Shown: positions 1 through 11,971, counted from the first letter of the stretch. The stretch is 64,000 nucleotides of DNA from Nemophila menziesii (GCA_029959085.1 JARWIR010000017.1:19333507-19397506), one strand, 5' to 3'. The notes: a model not told the origin generated them from the letters alone. Numbers and translations: made by a program.

Positions 1-1690
1 CTCATTTGCAATATATTAACAAAAGAGCTTATTATTAAGTCAGAAAAGGCTTTGAGATAATGAAGAAATATGAACAAAGATACCTATCGTCTTTCATGCT
101 ACAAGACAAAGTAAGGAGAGCAAGTCGAAATAAGACCTCGAAGGAGAAAACTAAAGTGATGAGAGATTTTAATATATACACAAGGATATGAAAAGAATCT
201 TGAAGTACACAAAGTTTGATAAAAATAAGAGCTTAAGCTAAAAAAGAGAGCTTAAGCAAATCAAACAAAATTATCAAAAAAATTCTCAAAGGCAAACCAA
301 GAATGACATAGGAGCTCAAACATACCACTTTTTTACCAAGAAAAAAGAAAAGATAAATAAATAAAAAATTAAAAAAAGAAGTTGACTTCATGACAACTAA
401 AAAGAGTGAAAATCATACAATACGGGATGAATTCAACTTAAAATAAGAAGGAACTGGAAACCGTTTCTCTGATCATAGTTATCTACAAAATTAATGAACT
501 TGAGACGGCCTTAAAGGAAGAAAACATATTAAAATTTGAGAAACCAAGACCGAGTTTTGAAGCAAGAAAATGGTCTACAAAAAGAATGAAATCATCAAAC
601 GAAAAATGATGAAGTCAAACAAATATATTGTCTAGCCTGTAAATGTTGGTTAATGTTTATCTTCTCTTTTCATTAAATATTGTCTTTACTCCTTGTCTTC
701 TAACCGTTTACATATTTCTTCTTGCCTAATTATTTCTTCTTATATCAATAATCTTAGTTTTATTATCCTTAATATTGTTATAAGCGTCTCTCTCACGACC
801 TTTTGTCTCCTCATTTCATCGGGTATCTAGACACTTGCGAAATTTTTGATTGAATTGTTTGGTTCCTCGGACACCCATATCTTCTTCTTCTCGATAGGGA
901 TTTATATATCCTTCTTTAATCTCTCAAAACATATCTCAAAACATAGACCAAGGTTCTCCCTACCTCTTTATTAATCGTGTCAAGAATTGGTAGATTTATG
1001 TCCTCTAAATAATTGGTGGAACAACTTACCAAATTGGTCAAGATCAAACCCTTCAAGCCTTATCCTCGTAGAAGAATATCTAGGAATGCATTTATAGGTA
1101 CAAACTTATGCTAAATCCTTGACCAAAAACATCTAAACAAGTTACTTGATTTGTAATTTCCAATTTCTTAATCTCGTGTAAAAGAGTTTTAACAAAACTT
1201 TGAGCTCCAAGACACATTATTTATAATCAATTCAAAATTTTAAGGTCGTGATATTAATATTTATCATGTTGATCTATGATAAAAGTTCAATTGGGTTAAT
1301 TTTATCATGGGTTTTCCACTTATTTTTTAGGTAGTTTGGATGTAGAGCTTGAGCCTTCACTATTATCAAGATATATGATGGCATAGTCTCTTACATGTAT
1401 AAGGCTCATACTAACTATGCAAAAATGTTAACTCTAGAATTTTATAATATTCACAAATATCTTGTTGGAGAAATTTTTCAAATAAAACAATGATAAGGTT
1501 ATCACAAACTATGACGCGTATCTTATCTATCTCATCTACAACAAATAAAAGATAAATTCAGGCATGTTTGTAATCAAGCATATGGAATCGTCTCGTAAAA
1601 GATCAAAAAGTGTACCCTAAGGTGTTGTCTTGAGCTTCATGTTTTAAAATTATGGGTTAGGCGTAACAATGATAATTTTTATGCAATCGT
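1..1690. other. Non-genic start of the unit with faint coding traces
   Basis: There is no intact reading frame in this stretch. Around 840-1240 the plus strand translates into the same peptide trace that is open at 57104-57543 in unit D, but here it is broken by several stops. An upstream trace near 490-600 (with residues such as ETALKEENI) is likewise shared by units B and D. The rest is A-rich repeat sequence. The equivalent stretches are 20841-22510 and 56331-57900. Confidence 0.5.
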
Positions 1691-2367
1691 CACACCCTCT
1701 CTCCGACAAAGAGCATCAGTCATGCACTATTCTAGATCCAAACCACATGACACTCATTTTACCTATTTATATAATTAAAGAGTTCTAGTAGGTTTTCTTT
1801 GATTTTTGTATATTTAATACAAATTTGGGGTTTATGTGAATTATTTGGACTTTTTTTTGTGAATTAGGGGTTTCTATGGTAATTGTCGTTTCATTTCTTT
1901 GTTTAATTTTAACTTTGAATTTCAATTTTTGTAAAGTGAATTTTGGATTTTTATAATGATTTAAAAAGTTGGAATGCTCTATTGGGTCTAGTGTATCATT
2001 TGAATATATGTGTTGGTTGAATTTACTTATGACCTATGAATGTTTAAATTTTAGGAAAGTTTGGAGCTTTCTTATAGATTAACTTATAGTTCTTGTGATA
2101 GTATTTATTAAGTTTGTGGGATTTTTATTTAAAATATTTTGAATAAGGTCTACTGATTGATCCCAAGGATTACCAAAAAAACAAAGACAATTCCATCAAC
2201 CCTTTCAGCTCCTAAGGTCTCTCATTTTAAATTTTGAATCTCCCATCGGTCAAAATAATTAAACTATTACCTTATTTAAAATTTTTGATAGTGTTGATCT
2301 TTTATTACAACTCCCTTATCAAATGAAGTTTCAATAACATTTGTTTCGTGCTTTTCTTAACACATAG

Positions 2368-2411
2368 AAAATATTGTTGGGCATGAATTTCATCAAAGGT
2401 GAACATTCTCG
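2368..2411 (+). repeat. Conserved exon-like 47-bp element, S0 of unit A
   Basis: This short segment, with core ATTGTTGGGCATGA and CATTCTCG, is preceded by an AG and followed by ATAAGT. It is the diverged S0 form of the element best seen at 5019-5065. The GT donor is changed to AT here. Confidence 0.5.
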
Positions 2412-2650
2412 ATAAGTCTTAAATTTCAAATCGGTGGTAGACTTGAAGGGAATATGATAAGGTTAATATGCAAGTAAATGGTTATTTTTGAAATTGAAAA
2501 AATATTATTTAGTAATTTGTTATTTAGAGGTTGATTTAATCTTAATTTTTTTTTATGTAAAACATTCTAATGCTTGACTTTATTTGTGGTTCTGGTGAAT
2601 AGATAGAAAAATTAGTGTTTGAAAAGTAGAGAAAATTTTCTTATTTGTTC

Positions 2651-2986
2651 TTAGACTTTTAAGTTACCCGAATGGTCCACAGACTTTACTTTTTTCCCTT
2701 GTTAGTCCCTGCCTGTAAATTTGTGAGATTTTGACCGTTAAGCTCAATGTGGAAAAGATATTCAAGGACCAAACTGATTAGATGTTGATAGTGTAGAGAC
2801 CATTTTTAATATTTTCATGACTATTCAGTTAACGAGAATATTCTTTGCCACACGGACTTAACGATAAAAATGAATGAAATTAGATGCGGGAACAAAGACA
2901 ATTAAATAACAAAGTTTGAGGATTGAATGGATAACTATAGAAGTTTGAGGACCATTTAGGGGAATGGCTTATAGTTTGAGGACTAA
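2651..2986. mobile_element. MITE-like element with imperfect terminal inverted repeats (unit A)
   Basis: The left end reads TTAGACTTTTAAGTTACCCG followed by AATGGTCC. The right end is its imperfect inverted complement, with GGACCATTTAGGGG and GTTTGAGGACTAA. The interior has no coding capacity and contains short inverted motifs such as CCGTTAAGCTC. The same 330-bp segment occurs in every S0 copy, so it was present before the units multiplied. No target duplication can be defined because no empty S0 copy is seen. Confidence 0.6.
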
Positions 2987-3809
2987 AAAATATGCTCTAG
3001 AAAGTATTTTATAAAACCTTTGTATATGATCCCTTGTTTTCGTATGTTGTCACTATGTTGAGTTTAATTACTAGAATTAGGGCTCCTTATAGCTGTATTC
3101 TAATAACTTTTCGATCAATATATTTTGTTAATGTTGTGCTTCTCATCACTTCCATTAGCTATGCAAGATATAAAAGTTTAATATCTGTAATTTACAATTG
3201 AAGTTATATATTCCACTTACTGATTGCAAAATGTCTTTCTCTCCCAAGCTAGAATTAGTCAAAATCATATAATGATTGGATTATGTTATAACTCCCACAC
3301 TTGATCCACATTTGCGTTAAAAGTACCTTTTTAATGCATTTACTTTACATATCGTTATTGCTTCCCTTGTAGGCTTTGTGAGTTAAAGAGACCTCTTGTT
3401 TTAGAATAATTTAAACCCAGGGCAATGGTTTTGCTAGAACTTGTGACTTGGAAGGTGCATATTATCAAAGTAAAGTGTTCTCTAGATAAAAACTTGTGTC
3501 TTCTTCGCCCCAATTGATACACAATATATAACATTTTCTTGCTTCCCTTATATATGTAGAACTCCTACATTCAATGAGTAAATGAATTATTTAGATTTTT
3601 TTACTTCAAGTGATAGTTTTGTCCTTGACGTTCGTGGTTGTTTGGAAGATACTTCCATTGATCAGACATTCAAGTGTCATCATATCAACAAACTGAGTTT
3701 GAAGAACGAATGACATAATGGATGACCAACGACTTTCAAATATTTTGTGATACCTCAATTAAATAGGAAACGAATTCAGGTTGTATATATGCAATTTTAA
3801 ATATACTAA

Positions 3810-3985
3810 ATAATACTCGGTGATCTTATGTAGACATAGATATTTTGAGTAATTCTCATAAAATTTACATTAATAAATAGTGATTTTGTGTAATACTTAT
3901 AATTTTATTGTAATACTTAGTTATTTTATGTAATACTAAGTGATTTTGTGTTATACTCAGTGGTTTTCTGTTAATATTAACTAAA
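3810..3985. repeat. Degenerate short tandem repeat, TAATACTCAGTGATTTTGTG type (unit A, S1 start)
   Basis: The motif TAATACTCAGTGATTTTGTG recurs with period about 18-36 in degraded form (variants CTCGGTGAT, CTTAGTTAT, CTAAGTGAT). Only the forward orientation is present here, unlike the longer fold-back versions at 8925-9450 and 47695-48222. It marks the start of the S1 sub-block. Confidence 0.7.
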
Positions 3986-5018
3986 AAAATCAATGATGTA
4001 GAATGTTAAATTTGATTACTGGTCTTAAATATATTTAATGATGGTTATTTAAAGCCCAATTATTTTTATACATATAATCCAGACCCAATATGCTATAATA
4101 TTTTTCTATTAACCCATATATGGTCCAAACCCAGCCCAATAGAAATAGAGAATAAAATAAAATAAAACATTTTCAAAACCCTATCTCTTCTAACCAGTAA
4201 TGTTATGCACCAAGCCGACATTAGTCTCTCTCTCTCCTACATACAAAACGTAATGGTTTATCTAAATTAATGGACATCTCTGCTGGTAACACTTTACCCT
4301 TTTATTGAATTGAATAATTTATGTAAAATTTCTTTTATTTTCGTACATTTATATGAAATTAAACGGTTATGTTAATCATTGGTATTTTCTATGAATTGGG
4401 AATTTCTGTGGTAATTTATTTTGTTTTCTGTTTTTTGATTTGATTTTAATTAGTGATTTCAATTTTTGTACTTGAATTTGAAATCTTTTATAAAAAAATC
4501 AAAAAGAAGGAATTTAGTTTTGATTTATGATGTTAAAAATTAGGAAAGTTGGAGATTTGTTATAAATTAAGTTTTAATTTGTGTAATAGTAACTAAATTA
4601 TATAGAAATCAGGTAGGTTTAATCTCGTATAACTTAAGCCTATCCCTCACTTTAACTCTTGAATCCACTCTTGTGTAGTAATTCTATGTGATTTTGTTTA
4701 ACATAAACATCTCAATTCGATGAAATTTTTATATATCAATATTTGGATGGGAAGTTTTATGTTTCGTTTTAAGAAATTAACCTAAAATATCGATTATGTT
4801 TGAATTATTTATATTACAAAAATTCTTCCATCCAATATTGGATGAACCTACACCATTTAATTTAATTAAGATATCAACAATTTTTTATTATATTTATTAA
4901 TAATGCTAGTCTTTAGTAAACTCTTTTATTAAATTGATTTTTATTTAGAATTATTTCATTAATGATTAGAATTAAACACAACAAAATTTACAATTTATTC
5001 ATTTGTTTCTTAATACAG

Positions 5019-5065
5019 AAAAAAGATTGTTGGTCATTACATTTCATCAAAGGAAAACATTCTCG
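5019..5065 (+). repeat. Conserved exon-like 47-bp element, S1 of unit A
   Basis: The segment is preceded by TAATACAG and followed by GTAAGT, a good intron acceptor and donor. Its core is GATTGTTGGTCATTACATTT and CATTCTCG. The same segment with the same flanking signals is found in S1 of all four units. It lies about 485 bases upstream of the Argonaute-derived exon at 5552. A candidate first exon ending at the GTAAC near 4287 lies upstream. No function is recognised. Confidence 0.5.
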
Positions 5066-5551
5066 GTAAGTCGTAGATCTTAAATTGGTGATAAACTTAA
5101 ATAGAGCGTGATATGATAACACTTGAATGTCTGATCAATGGAATATATATTTTTTATGGTTGATTTGTTCTTGAAATTCTTCCAAGTAAAATCCTTATAC
5201 TTTGACCTGATTTGAGTCTCCTATTAATATATAAAGAAATTAGTAGTTGGAAAGTAATATATAAAAAAATTATATGTATTATACCTTATTTTTTTAAGTT
5301 CTTGAAAGTGTATAATATAACTTTCCCCACCATTTTATTATAAATTTGATTACTAGAATCCAGGCTTTTTGCAACTATATTCTGAAATCTAATATGTAAG
5401 GATTATTGTATTTTGATAATGTCTTGGATCCCATCACTTCCCTTAGATATGACATATATTAATAATTAATGACTCTAGATTACAATTGAATCATACATAA
5501 TCTAAATATTAATTGAAAAAAACTAATGGATTTTACTAATATTTTGTTCAG

Positions 5552-5909
5552 GTTTCGAGACGGACATCCCGTGGAGGCAAAAGGCGTTGAGAGAAAAGTA
5601 ATGGACAAACTCCAAGAAACATAGAGTGAGGAAATGGATGGAAAATTCTTCGCGTACGATAGGGAGAGTGACCTCTTTCACTCTAGGTCCTCTTCCACGA
5701 ACCAAGCTATAATTTACTGTGGTAATTGAAAAGCTTTCATCCAACATGTAAACTTTTACATATAATATTTGATTCAAGTTTTTAACAATGTAATAATCTT
5801 TTCAGAAAAATGGTGAGTGGTGATGGTGGAATCCCACACGACAGTGATAAGAGACATTCACGAGGACCATCAATGTCAAAGATTCTGATCATTTCATCAA
5901 ACATTAAAA
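5552..5909 (+). pseudogene. AGO4-like Argonaute N-domain exon fragments, broken (unit A)
   Basis: Two exon-like pieces (5552-5747 and 5806-5909) are separated by a 58-base intron with GTAAAC and TTTTCAG borders. The first reads DGHPVEAKGV, then RKVMDKLQET, then a TAG stop where the family has Tyr, then KFFAYD. It matches the segment of plant AGO4-clade proteins that reads DGRPVE-KGVGRK, then FAYDGEK, then LFT-G-LP. An extra T near 5670 shifts the frame after DLF, so the LGPLP-like motif lies in another frame. The second piece corresponds to the stretch before the RSK-VEIS-AA motif but has lost about 75 bases relative to 42775-42949. The PAZ, MID and PIWI domains are absent. In living relatives, AGO4 proteins bind 24-nt siRNAs in RNA-directed DNA methylation. 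This copy cannot do so. The family call is from remembered motifs, not a search. Confidence 0.8.
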
Positions 5910-6179
5910 AGATCGTTGGTTATGTCATTTCACAACAATTACTTATAATTATTAGATCGCAAGTTGTTTATAGGCTAAAGAAATGATATTATATTAAATT
6001 ATTTATACTTTTTATCACTTTTATTTATGGATTGTTAACTATCGTTTGAATTGAGTGTAAAATTAAACTTTGGATCTCACTTCATTGATTTCACTCTCAC
6101 TTCATTGATTTTGCTCTATGATACCAGTTCTAAACTTTGGATCTCACTTTAGCGAAGGAGTCATTAATTAAAATTATTT

Positions 6180-6790
6180 AGTAAATGCCTTCAAATTTTT
6201 GAGATGTTGTTCCTAATAGAGATGTATATTTTATATTCTAAACATCTTCATCTTCAATCTTGGAAGAATCTAACTATCTATAAAAAGTGTCGCGTTCCAC
6301 CTCCACCCTTTTTAACTCTTCTTTGATAGTTTTTAATATTTATTTTATCTCAAATGCAAGGTATGCATTACGTGATTCCAATTTCTCAACAAGTTAAAGT
6401 AATTCCTTTGTCTTTTTCGTTTTTTTAACCATACCATCAACATACATATGTAAATGTGACGAACATACCATTAACCATATGTGATCTTGGAGTCTGGTCT
6501 ATTTACACTATGTATCAGACCCATTATAAATCTCTATTGCATCAACAATCTGTTTGTCACAACCAGTAGGTTTGTGCATTTTCATTAGACATTTGTTCAA
6601 CCATTAATGCTTGATTTGGAAAATACATCACTGTTTGATCACCACTTGCACCATCTCTTGACATTTACCTAAACCTGTCGTATAACTCCCGTATCTCCTA
6701 AACCTTTCTTATGTTTCCTGAGTCCAGTCCATTCCTCAACTTGTTGAACACAAACTAAGTTGTCATTCAGTAGTTATGTTTCTGAATCCT
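6180..6790 (-). pseudogene. Decayed coiled-coil coding fragment, probably transposon-derived (unit A)
   Basis: On the minus strand, 6420-6180 translates to a heptad-like acidic/basic trace (LVEKLESRNAYLAFEI, then KTIKEELKRVEVERD, then SKIEDED) interrupted by stops. Upstream, 6664-6570 reads MSRDGASGDQ and PNQALMVEQMSNENA. Such short coiled-coil proteins occur beside plant DNA transposases and in gag-like ORFs, but I do not recognise the family. The same trace is present at 27003-27560 and, in another part, at 46390-46570. Confidence 0.4.
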
Positions 6791-7367
6791 CAATTAGAAG
6801 TTCAGTGCAATTTACCTTTAATATATAGTTTTTTTGTTATGATGAAAGTCATGAACAAGTCAATCTCAATGGATTTGTTGCATATTATCACTTTACCTTC
6901 CGAATTGTATCCTTAGCAGTTTTTTTTTCTCTATCCCGATCTTAAATTTCATGTTTTGGGGGTAATATTATGGGTACGTTGACTATTTTATTGTAACACA
7001 TTGACAAACCATAACATGATCCGTGTATATATAATTATATATACTTTTTGGTTGCAACACACAATAAATATCAATTATCACTTACTTAAAAAACATATGT
7101 GCAACATTAAAGGTTACTCTGAGTTCCAGAATAGAAGTGATATATTAGTTCTTCTACCATATGGGTGGCCCAGTCATACTCTCTAATATCATACAATATC
7201 ATACAGGTCCTCAAACATTTTCACTATCCACCTTGGTGTATGTGTCCCTATTGCATAGATATTAGTAGACATAACTAGGACAAATCAATATGATGAAGCT
7301 TTATATGATGTCTTTAGTTTGAGGTTCTATTCCCAAAATCTCGGTTAGTTTTCTTTTTATTTGTGAT

Positions 7368-7899
7368 AGGATGGGGAGGAAAAAAAGGAAAAGACAATCT
7401 CAGAATCAATTGCATACCTCTGCACATTTGGTCAATACACAAGAAGAGTTTAAGAATGAATCTAAACCTCTGAGTTCTTATGAGTTTACAGCTGAAGAGA
7501 TATTAATGGCCTTAGCTCATACAAATCAATCCAAAAATCCATATGTTCATCAAGTAACAATCTCATAAGGTATTTCATGTAACTCTTCTTGGATTTTAGA
7601 CACAGGAGCTACTGATCATCTTGTATATTCTTCATGATTGTATACAAATCAGGTGCATAATGTTAATATATCAGTTACTTTACCCAATGGAGAAGTTGTT
7701 ATAGCTACACAAAGAGGAGATATTTGTTTAAATAAGCATCTTACATTGAAGAATGTACTATGTGTACTTGCATTCAAATGCAATTTACTTTCAATTTCCA
7801 AATTAACACATGATTCAGGTGTTACAGTTACTTTCCATTCATCTTATTGTACACTTCAGGATGTTCAATACAAGAGGTGATTAATTCATCAAGTGCTCT
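7368..7899 (+). mobile_element. Copia gag-protease fragment without LTRs, flanked by 17-bp direct repeats
   Basis: The plus strand encodes a lysine/arginine-rich linker (from 7371), then SSWILDTGATDHLV at about 7585-7626. This is the aspartic protease motif D-T-G-A of Ty1/Copia polyproteins. After a stop it continues with LPNGEVV, LTLKNVLCV and NLLSISKL, which follow the protease in Copia elements. A stop at 7566 and another at 7635 break it. There is no integrase, RT or LTR. The 17-bp sequence TTCTTTTTATTTGTGAT is present on both sides (7351-7367 and 7899-7915). The related sequence at 46670-46700 has a single copy and no insert. Confidence 0.8.
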
Positions 7900-7915
7900 T
7901 CTTTTTATTTGTGAT

Positions 7916-8924
7916 TAATTCAATAAACAGGTGATGTTTTTGAAGTTTCTATTTAACCAATCTAAGTTGTCTAGGTCATTATGGTAAACTTTGGGAGTTC
8001 CACGTCGCCCCCTCCTGATCTAATGTTATTCGCACATCATTCATTGAGAACTCAAGAATTTTTTGGCCAATTAGAAAACCCTCATTTCTATAAGTTTTCA
8101 CTATCTCATGTATGTATTTCCCCCTTTTTAACACCCTCGGTCTCATTCTCTGTGAGGTATATATCTCGTATGAGCATATAGCACGATATGCATCGATGTT
8201 CATATACATGATTATATCACTGTGTAACACATTGTAAACGAATTCAAGGGATGATTGATACTTTATTTTCTCCATAACTGTAACACAACAAAAAAAAAGC
8301 TATCACCAATAATATGATGGGTTGCATGTATTTATCAATGGGTTATACATGTAATACATGTGGGTTATGTTTTACTATTTATGGGTTGTATCTGTTTTCA
8401 TCTGTGTTAGTGAGTGTTTTGTTCAAACCCCACATAAATGCTATTATACAATTTTCCCCTTATTAGAACATTTTAATTGAATGGTTTTAGTTGAACTTAT
8501 GAGTGATTAACCTATTGGGTCTTGTAGACTACTCTTGTGGCATATAAGGAAAGTGTGACTAATTTTGTTCTTCAAAGAGGCCACTAATATCTCATGATTC
8601 AAAAAATACCCCTAGATTATATATAGTGGAATCAACCCTCCAACGTTTTCATTTAAATTCTTTCATTTTTTTCTTCATATTTTTCTTTCTTTCTCTCTTC
8701 TCTTTTTATGTAATTTTCACAGATTTTACTCTCTCTCACTTCAAGATATTTTTGCAGATTTTTGATCTCTTTTTTCGAAGTATTTTGAGCTTAATTTTTC
8801 GTAGCATTTTGAACTCCATTTTTGCAACACTATCAAGCTCCATATTCACAACATTTTGATCTCTATTTTTGCATCTTTTTTAAGCATTTTCGAAATACTC
8901 ATTGATTTTTTTCTATTACTCTGT
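7916..8924. other. Non-genic stretch shared with 46690-47694
   Basis: No supported gene is seen. Apparent small frames around 7980-8275 occur on both strands over the same bases and are not conserved as protein. The stretch 8640-8880 is T-rich with runs of TTTTTGCAACACT-like and AGCTCCATTTTT-like near repeats. The whole stretch is kept in the 46.7-47.7 kb copy at moderate identity. Confidence 0.5.
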
Positions 8925-9450
8925 TATTTATGTAATACTCGGTGATTTTAGGTAAACATAGAAATTTTGTGTAATACTCATTGTTTTTATGTTAATACAC
9001 AGTGATTTTGTGTAATACTTAGAATTTTATTTGAATACTTAGTTATTTTGTGTAATACTCAGTGATTTTGTGTTATACTCAAGGATACTAGGTATTTTTC
9101 TAGAAACATATGTTAATATTCAACATTTTGATAAACACTTAATGGTATTAACAAATACTCAGTGATCTCAAAATAATACTCATTGATTTTAAAATAAACT
9201 CAGTAAAACAATTAACTAGAGAATTAACCAATTACATCACTACTAAGAGAATCCACTAAATATTAAGCAAAATTCACTAAGTATTAACATAAAATCTAAG
9301 TGTTACACACAAATCTATTAGTATTAACTTAAAATCATTACACACTGATGCAAAATCATTGAGTATCACGCAAAATCATTAAGTATTTATGAAAAATAAC
9401 TAATTATTACAAAAAACTTATTAAGTATTATGCAAAATATTTGAGTACTC
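8925..9450. repeat. Fold-back array of the TACTCAGTGATTTT motif (unit A)
   Basis: From 8925 to about 9190 the motif TACTCAGTGATTTTGTG is repeated in the forward direction. From about 9230 to 9450 its reverse complement (AAAATCATTGAGTATT and variants) is repeated. The two arms meet near 9200, so the transcript could fold into a long imperfect hairpin. There is no CRISPR-like regularity: unit length and sequence drift. The S1 arrays contain only the forward arm, which suggests that this is the fuller form of one element or repeat. Confidence 0.72.
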
Positions 9451-10594
9451 GAGTTTTTTAAGTTTTCTTCAGGTAACTCCATGGACGAACCTTGCTTGAA
9501 ACTTCACAAAACATATTAAAATGGAAACCAAGCTTCACAAAACACAAACAAAGCTTCAAAAACCTTCACTCCATGGACGAACCTTCGTTGGGACGAAACC
9601 TTCACTACCTGATACGTCAATGGAGTTTATTTTGTACAAATCGTTAATGAAGATTATAGAGTTTTTGCAAGAAAATGAGATAATGAGATACTTAAATAAA
9701 TAAAAAGAAAAAGAATAAGTGGGGGCAGAAGAATTAATATATATATATATAGATGTATAATATTAAATTTTATTAGTGGCCTTGAATATATTAAATGATG
9801 GTTTAAAGCCTAATTATTTTACCCCACATATAATCGAAGACCCAATACACTGTAATATTTCTTACTAACCCATATATGGTCCAACCCCAACCCAATAGAA
9901 AGAGTTAGAAAAATAATACAACCTCATAACCCTATCTCTTCTAACCTAAATAATAGTGATGTTTTGCACCAAGTCGTTCGTTGACCCCTTTCTCCTACTA
10001 AACATAATGGAGTTCACGGAATTCATGGGCGGGCTCTGTTGGTAACACTTTACCGAACTGTGTTTTTTTATGGTTATTTTTTATTTGATTTTAATTAGTG
10101 ATTTCAATCTTTGTATGGTGAATTTGACATATTTTGAAAAAAATCAAAAAGATGGAATTTAGTTTTGATTTATAAATATTGAAAATTAGGAAATTTTAAG
10201 ATTCATTGTAAATTTTGTTTTAATTCGTGTAATATTAACAAAATTACATAGAAATAAGGTTTAATATCCTATATATTAAGCCCGCACATTAACTCTTGAA
10301 TTCTCCATGTGTATTGTAATTGAATAATTTTTTTTAACAAAAACATTTCAATTAAATGATATTAATATTTGGATTAGAAGTTCCTTTTTTGTTTCAAGCA
10401 ATTAAAACTAAAATGCTAATTATGTTTGTATCATTTATATTAATTAAGATATCAACAATGTTTGTTTAGATTTCTTGATAATCCTAGTTTTTAGTAAACT
10501 CTTTTATTATATAAATTTTCATTTATAATTATTTTGTTAACAATTAGTACTAATCACAACTAATTTATAATTTATTCATGTATTTTTAATATAG
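9451..10594. other. Non-genic stretch between fold-back array and S2 exon-like element
   Basis: The part 9480-9600 has two copies of CCATGGACGAACCTT and several CTTCACAAAAC motifs. An AT dinucleotide run lies at about 9738-9753. From 9755 the sequence resembles the S1 start (compare 4000-4290), which shows that S1 and S2 are ancient duplicates. No coding region is supported. Confidence 0.5.
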
Positions 10595-10641
10595 AAAAAA
10601 GATAGTTGATCATGACATTTCATCAAATGAGAACATTCTCG
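10595..10641 (+). repeat. Conserved exon-like 47-bp element, S2 of unit A
   Basis: It is preceded by AATATAG and followed by GTAAGT, with core GATAGTTGATCATGACATTT. It belongs to the S2 sub-block, whose downstream scrap is the acidic/MULE-like segment at 11285-11680. Confidence 0.5.
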
Positions 10642-11284
10642 GTAAGTCTTAGATCTTAAATTGGTGATAAACTTGAATATAGGGTGATAAGATTAAATTG
10701 GTGATAAACTTGAATAGAGAGTGATAAGATAAAAATGCAATTGAATATTTTTTTTCTATAATTTTTAGGGTTGATTTAAACTTAAAATTCTTTCAAGTAA
10801 AATCCTTATACTTTGAATGGATTTGTGGCTCCTATGAATAGATATAGACTTTTTAAGTTGCTTAAAGTGTAGAATATAACTTTCCACCTCGTTTTATTTT
10901 AAATTTGATTACTAGAATTCAAGGTCTTTGCAACTATATTCTGAAATCTAATATGTTAGCTTTACTATATTATGCTTAATGTCTTGTTTCCTTCACTTCC
11001 CTTAGCTATACTAGATATTAAAATTTAATGACTCTAGATTACAATTGAAGCATACACAATGTAATTATTAATTTTAAAACATATTTCTTTGCTAAGCCAT
11101 AATTTGTTTTCTTTGACGGAAAGCCTGAATTTGTTTATATCATATAATTAATAGATTATATTATCAGTTATAACTTCAACACTAGATCTGCTTTGGTGGT
11201 AGAAGTACATATTCAATAAATTTATATAATGTATTGATATAATTTTTGGATTATGATTAATTGTTAATAATTTGGTTATGACAG

Positions 11285-11680
11285 ATGAATAAAGATTGTA
11301 GGAGCAGGTAGAAGAGGAAAATGATGTGAATGAAGAAAATATCGTTGATGTGTCAAGTGATGTGAATGAACAAGGGACAAGTGAAGACAGAGGAATGAGG
11401 TTGAGACTGATTCTCATGTAGCGGTTGAAAAAGAAGGAGATGCAAGAGAAAATGGTGTTAAATAAAAAACTGCAGTAGCATCAACCTGGAGAAATAGTAG
11501 AACAAGAAGAACCTGCCTCATTCGAGAAGAAAGAGGAAAAAATCTCTATGGAAAATTCACATTACTCACTGGAAGATATAGTGGAATATATTCACATCAA
11601 ATGTGGGATAATCTTGCCATACAAGCATGTATGGAGAGCAAAGGGGGGAAATTCAACTTCTCTCCATAATGATTGATTTT
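11285..11680 (+). pseudogene. Acidic region plus MULE-transposase-like motif, broken (unit A)
   Basis: The plus strand starts after a TATGACAG acceptor-like sequence with a glutamate-rich, asparagine-rich region, then EEPASFEKKEEKIS, then HYSLEDIVEYIHIKCG, then ILPYKHVWRAKG. The second part resembles the segment before the transposase domain of plant Mutator-like (MuDR/FAR1-type) proteins. There a Y-P--I--DI---G-----Y--AWRAKE pattern is usual. The frame is broken by stops near 11308 and 11420. The downstream transposase core (DDE) is absent. The identification rests on a remembered pattern and is moderate at best. Confidence 0.45.
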
Positions 11681-11971
11681 TCATTAGTTCACATATTAAA
11701 AAAATCGTTGGTCATGTCATTTCAACAAAAGAAAACAATTCGTGTAATTAACTCGTTATTCGTGTACAGTTGAACTTCTTACCTCACTTCATTGATTTTT
11801 CTCCGTGTTACCAGTTCTACATGTAGCGAAGAAGCTTATAGGGAACACTGCGCAACACATCTGAGTGAAAGAAATGGCATATGAAAATGCAAAAAAAGTC
11901 ATGCAATAGTTATGATGCAGCTATTTCAAAAGAAAAGACAATTGTTACCAAACTCGGGTCGATAAGCTAAG

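Noticed and set aside
4225..4250. CTCTCTCTCT tract as a core promoter element (Y patch) of the S1 module
   Set aside because: It varies in length between units and no TATA box or transcript evidence is available. It is too weak to list as a promoter.
5523..5777. 84-codon minus-strand open frame, repeated at 26346-26600 and similar at 42485-42703
   Set aside because: It is the antisense shadow of the Argonaute-derived exon. The sense frame explains the conservation and matches a known family.
7979..8275. Overlapping frames on both strands (98 and 66 codons), also at 46812-47108
   Set aside because: The two strands are open over the same bases, the copy at 46812 changes the peptide without codon pattern, and no domain is seen.
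8626..8859. 77-codon phenylalanine-rich frame, similar at 47542-47727
   Set aside because: It is a translation of a T-rich low-complexity stretch.
8925..9450. CRISPR-like array
   Set aside because: Repeat units are degenerate, spacing is irregular, there are no distinct spacers, both orientations occur and the context is a plant genome.
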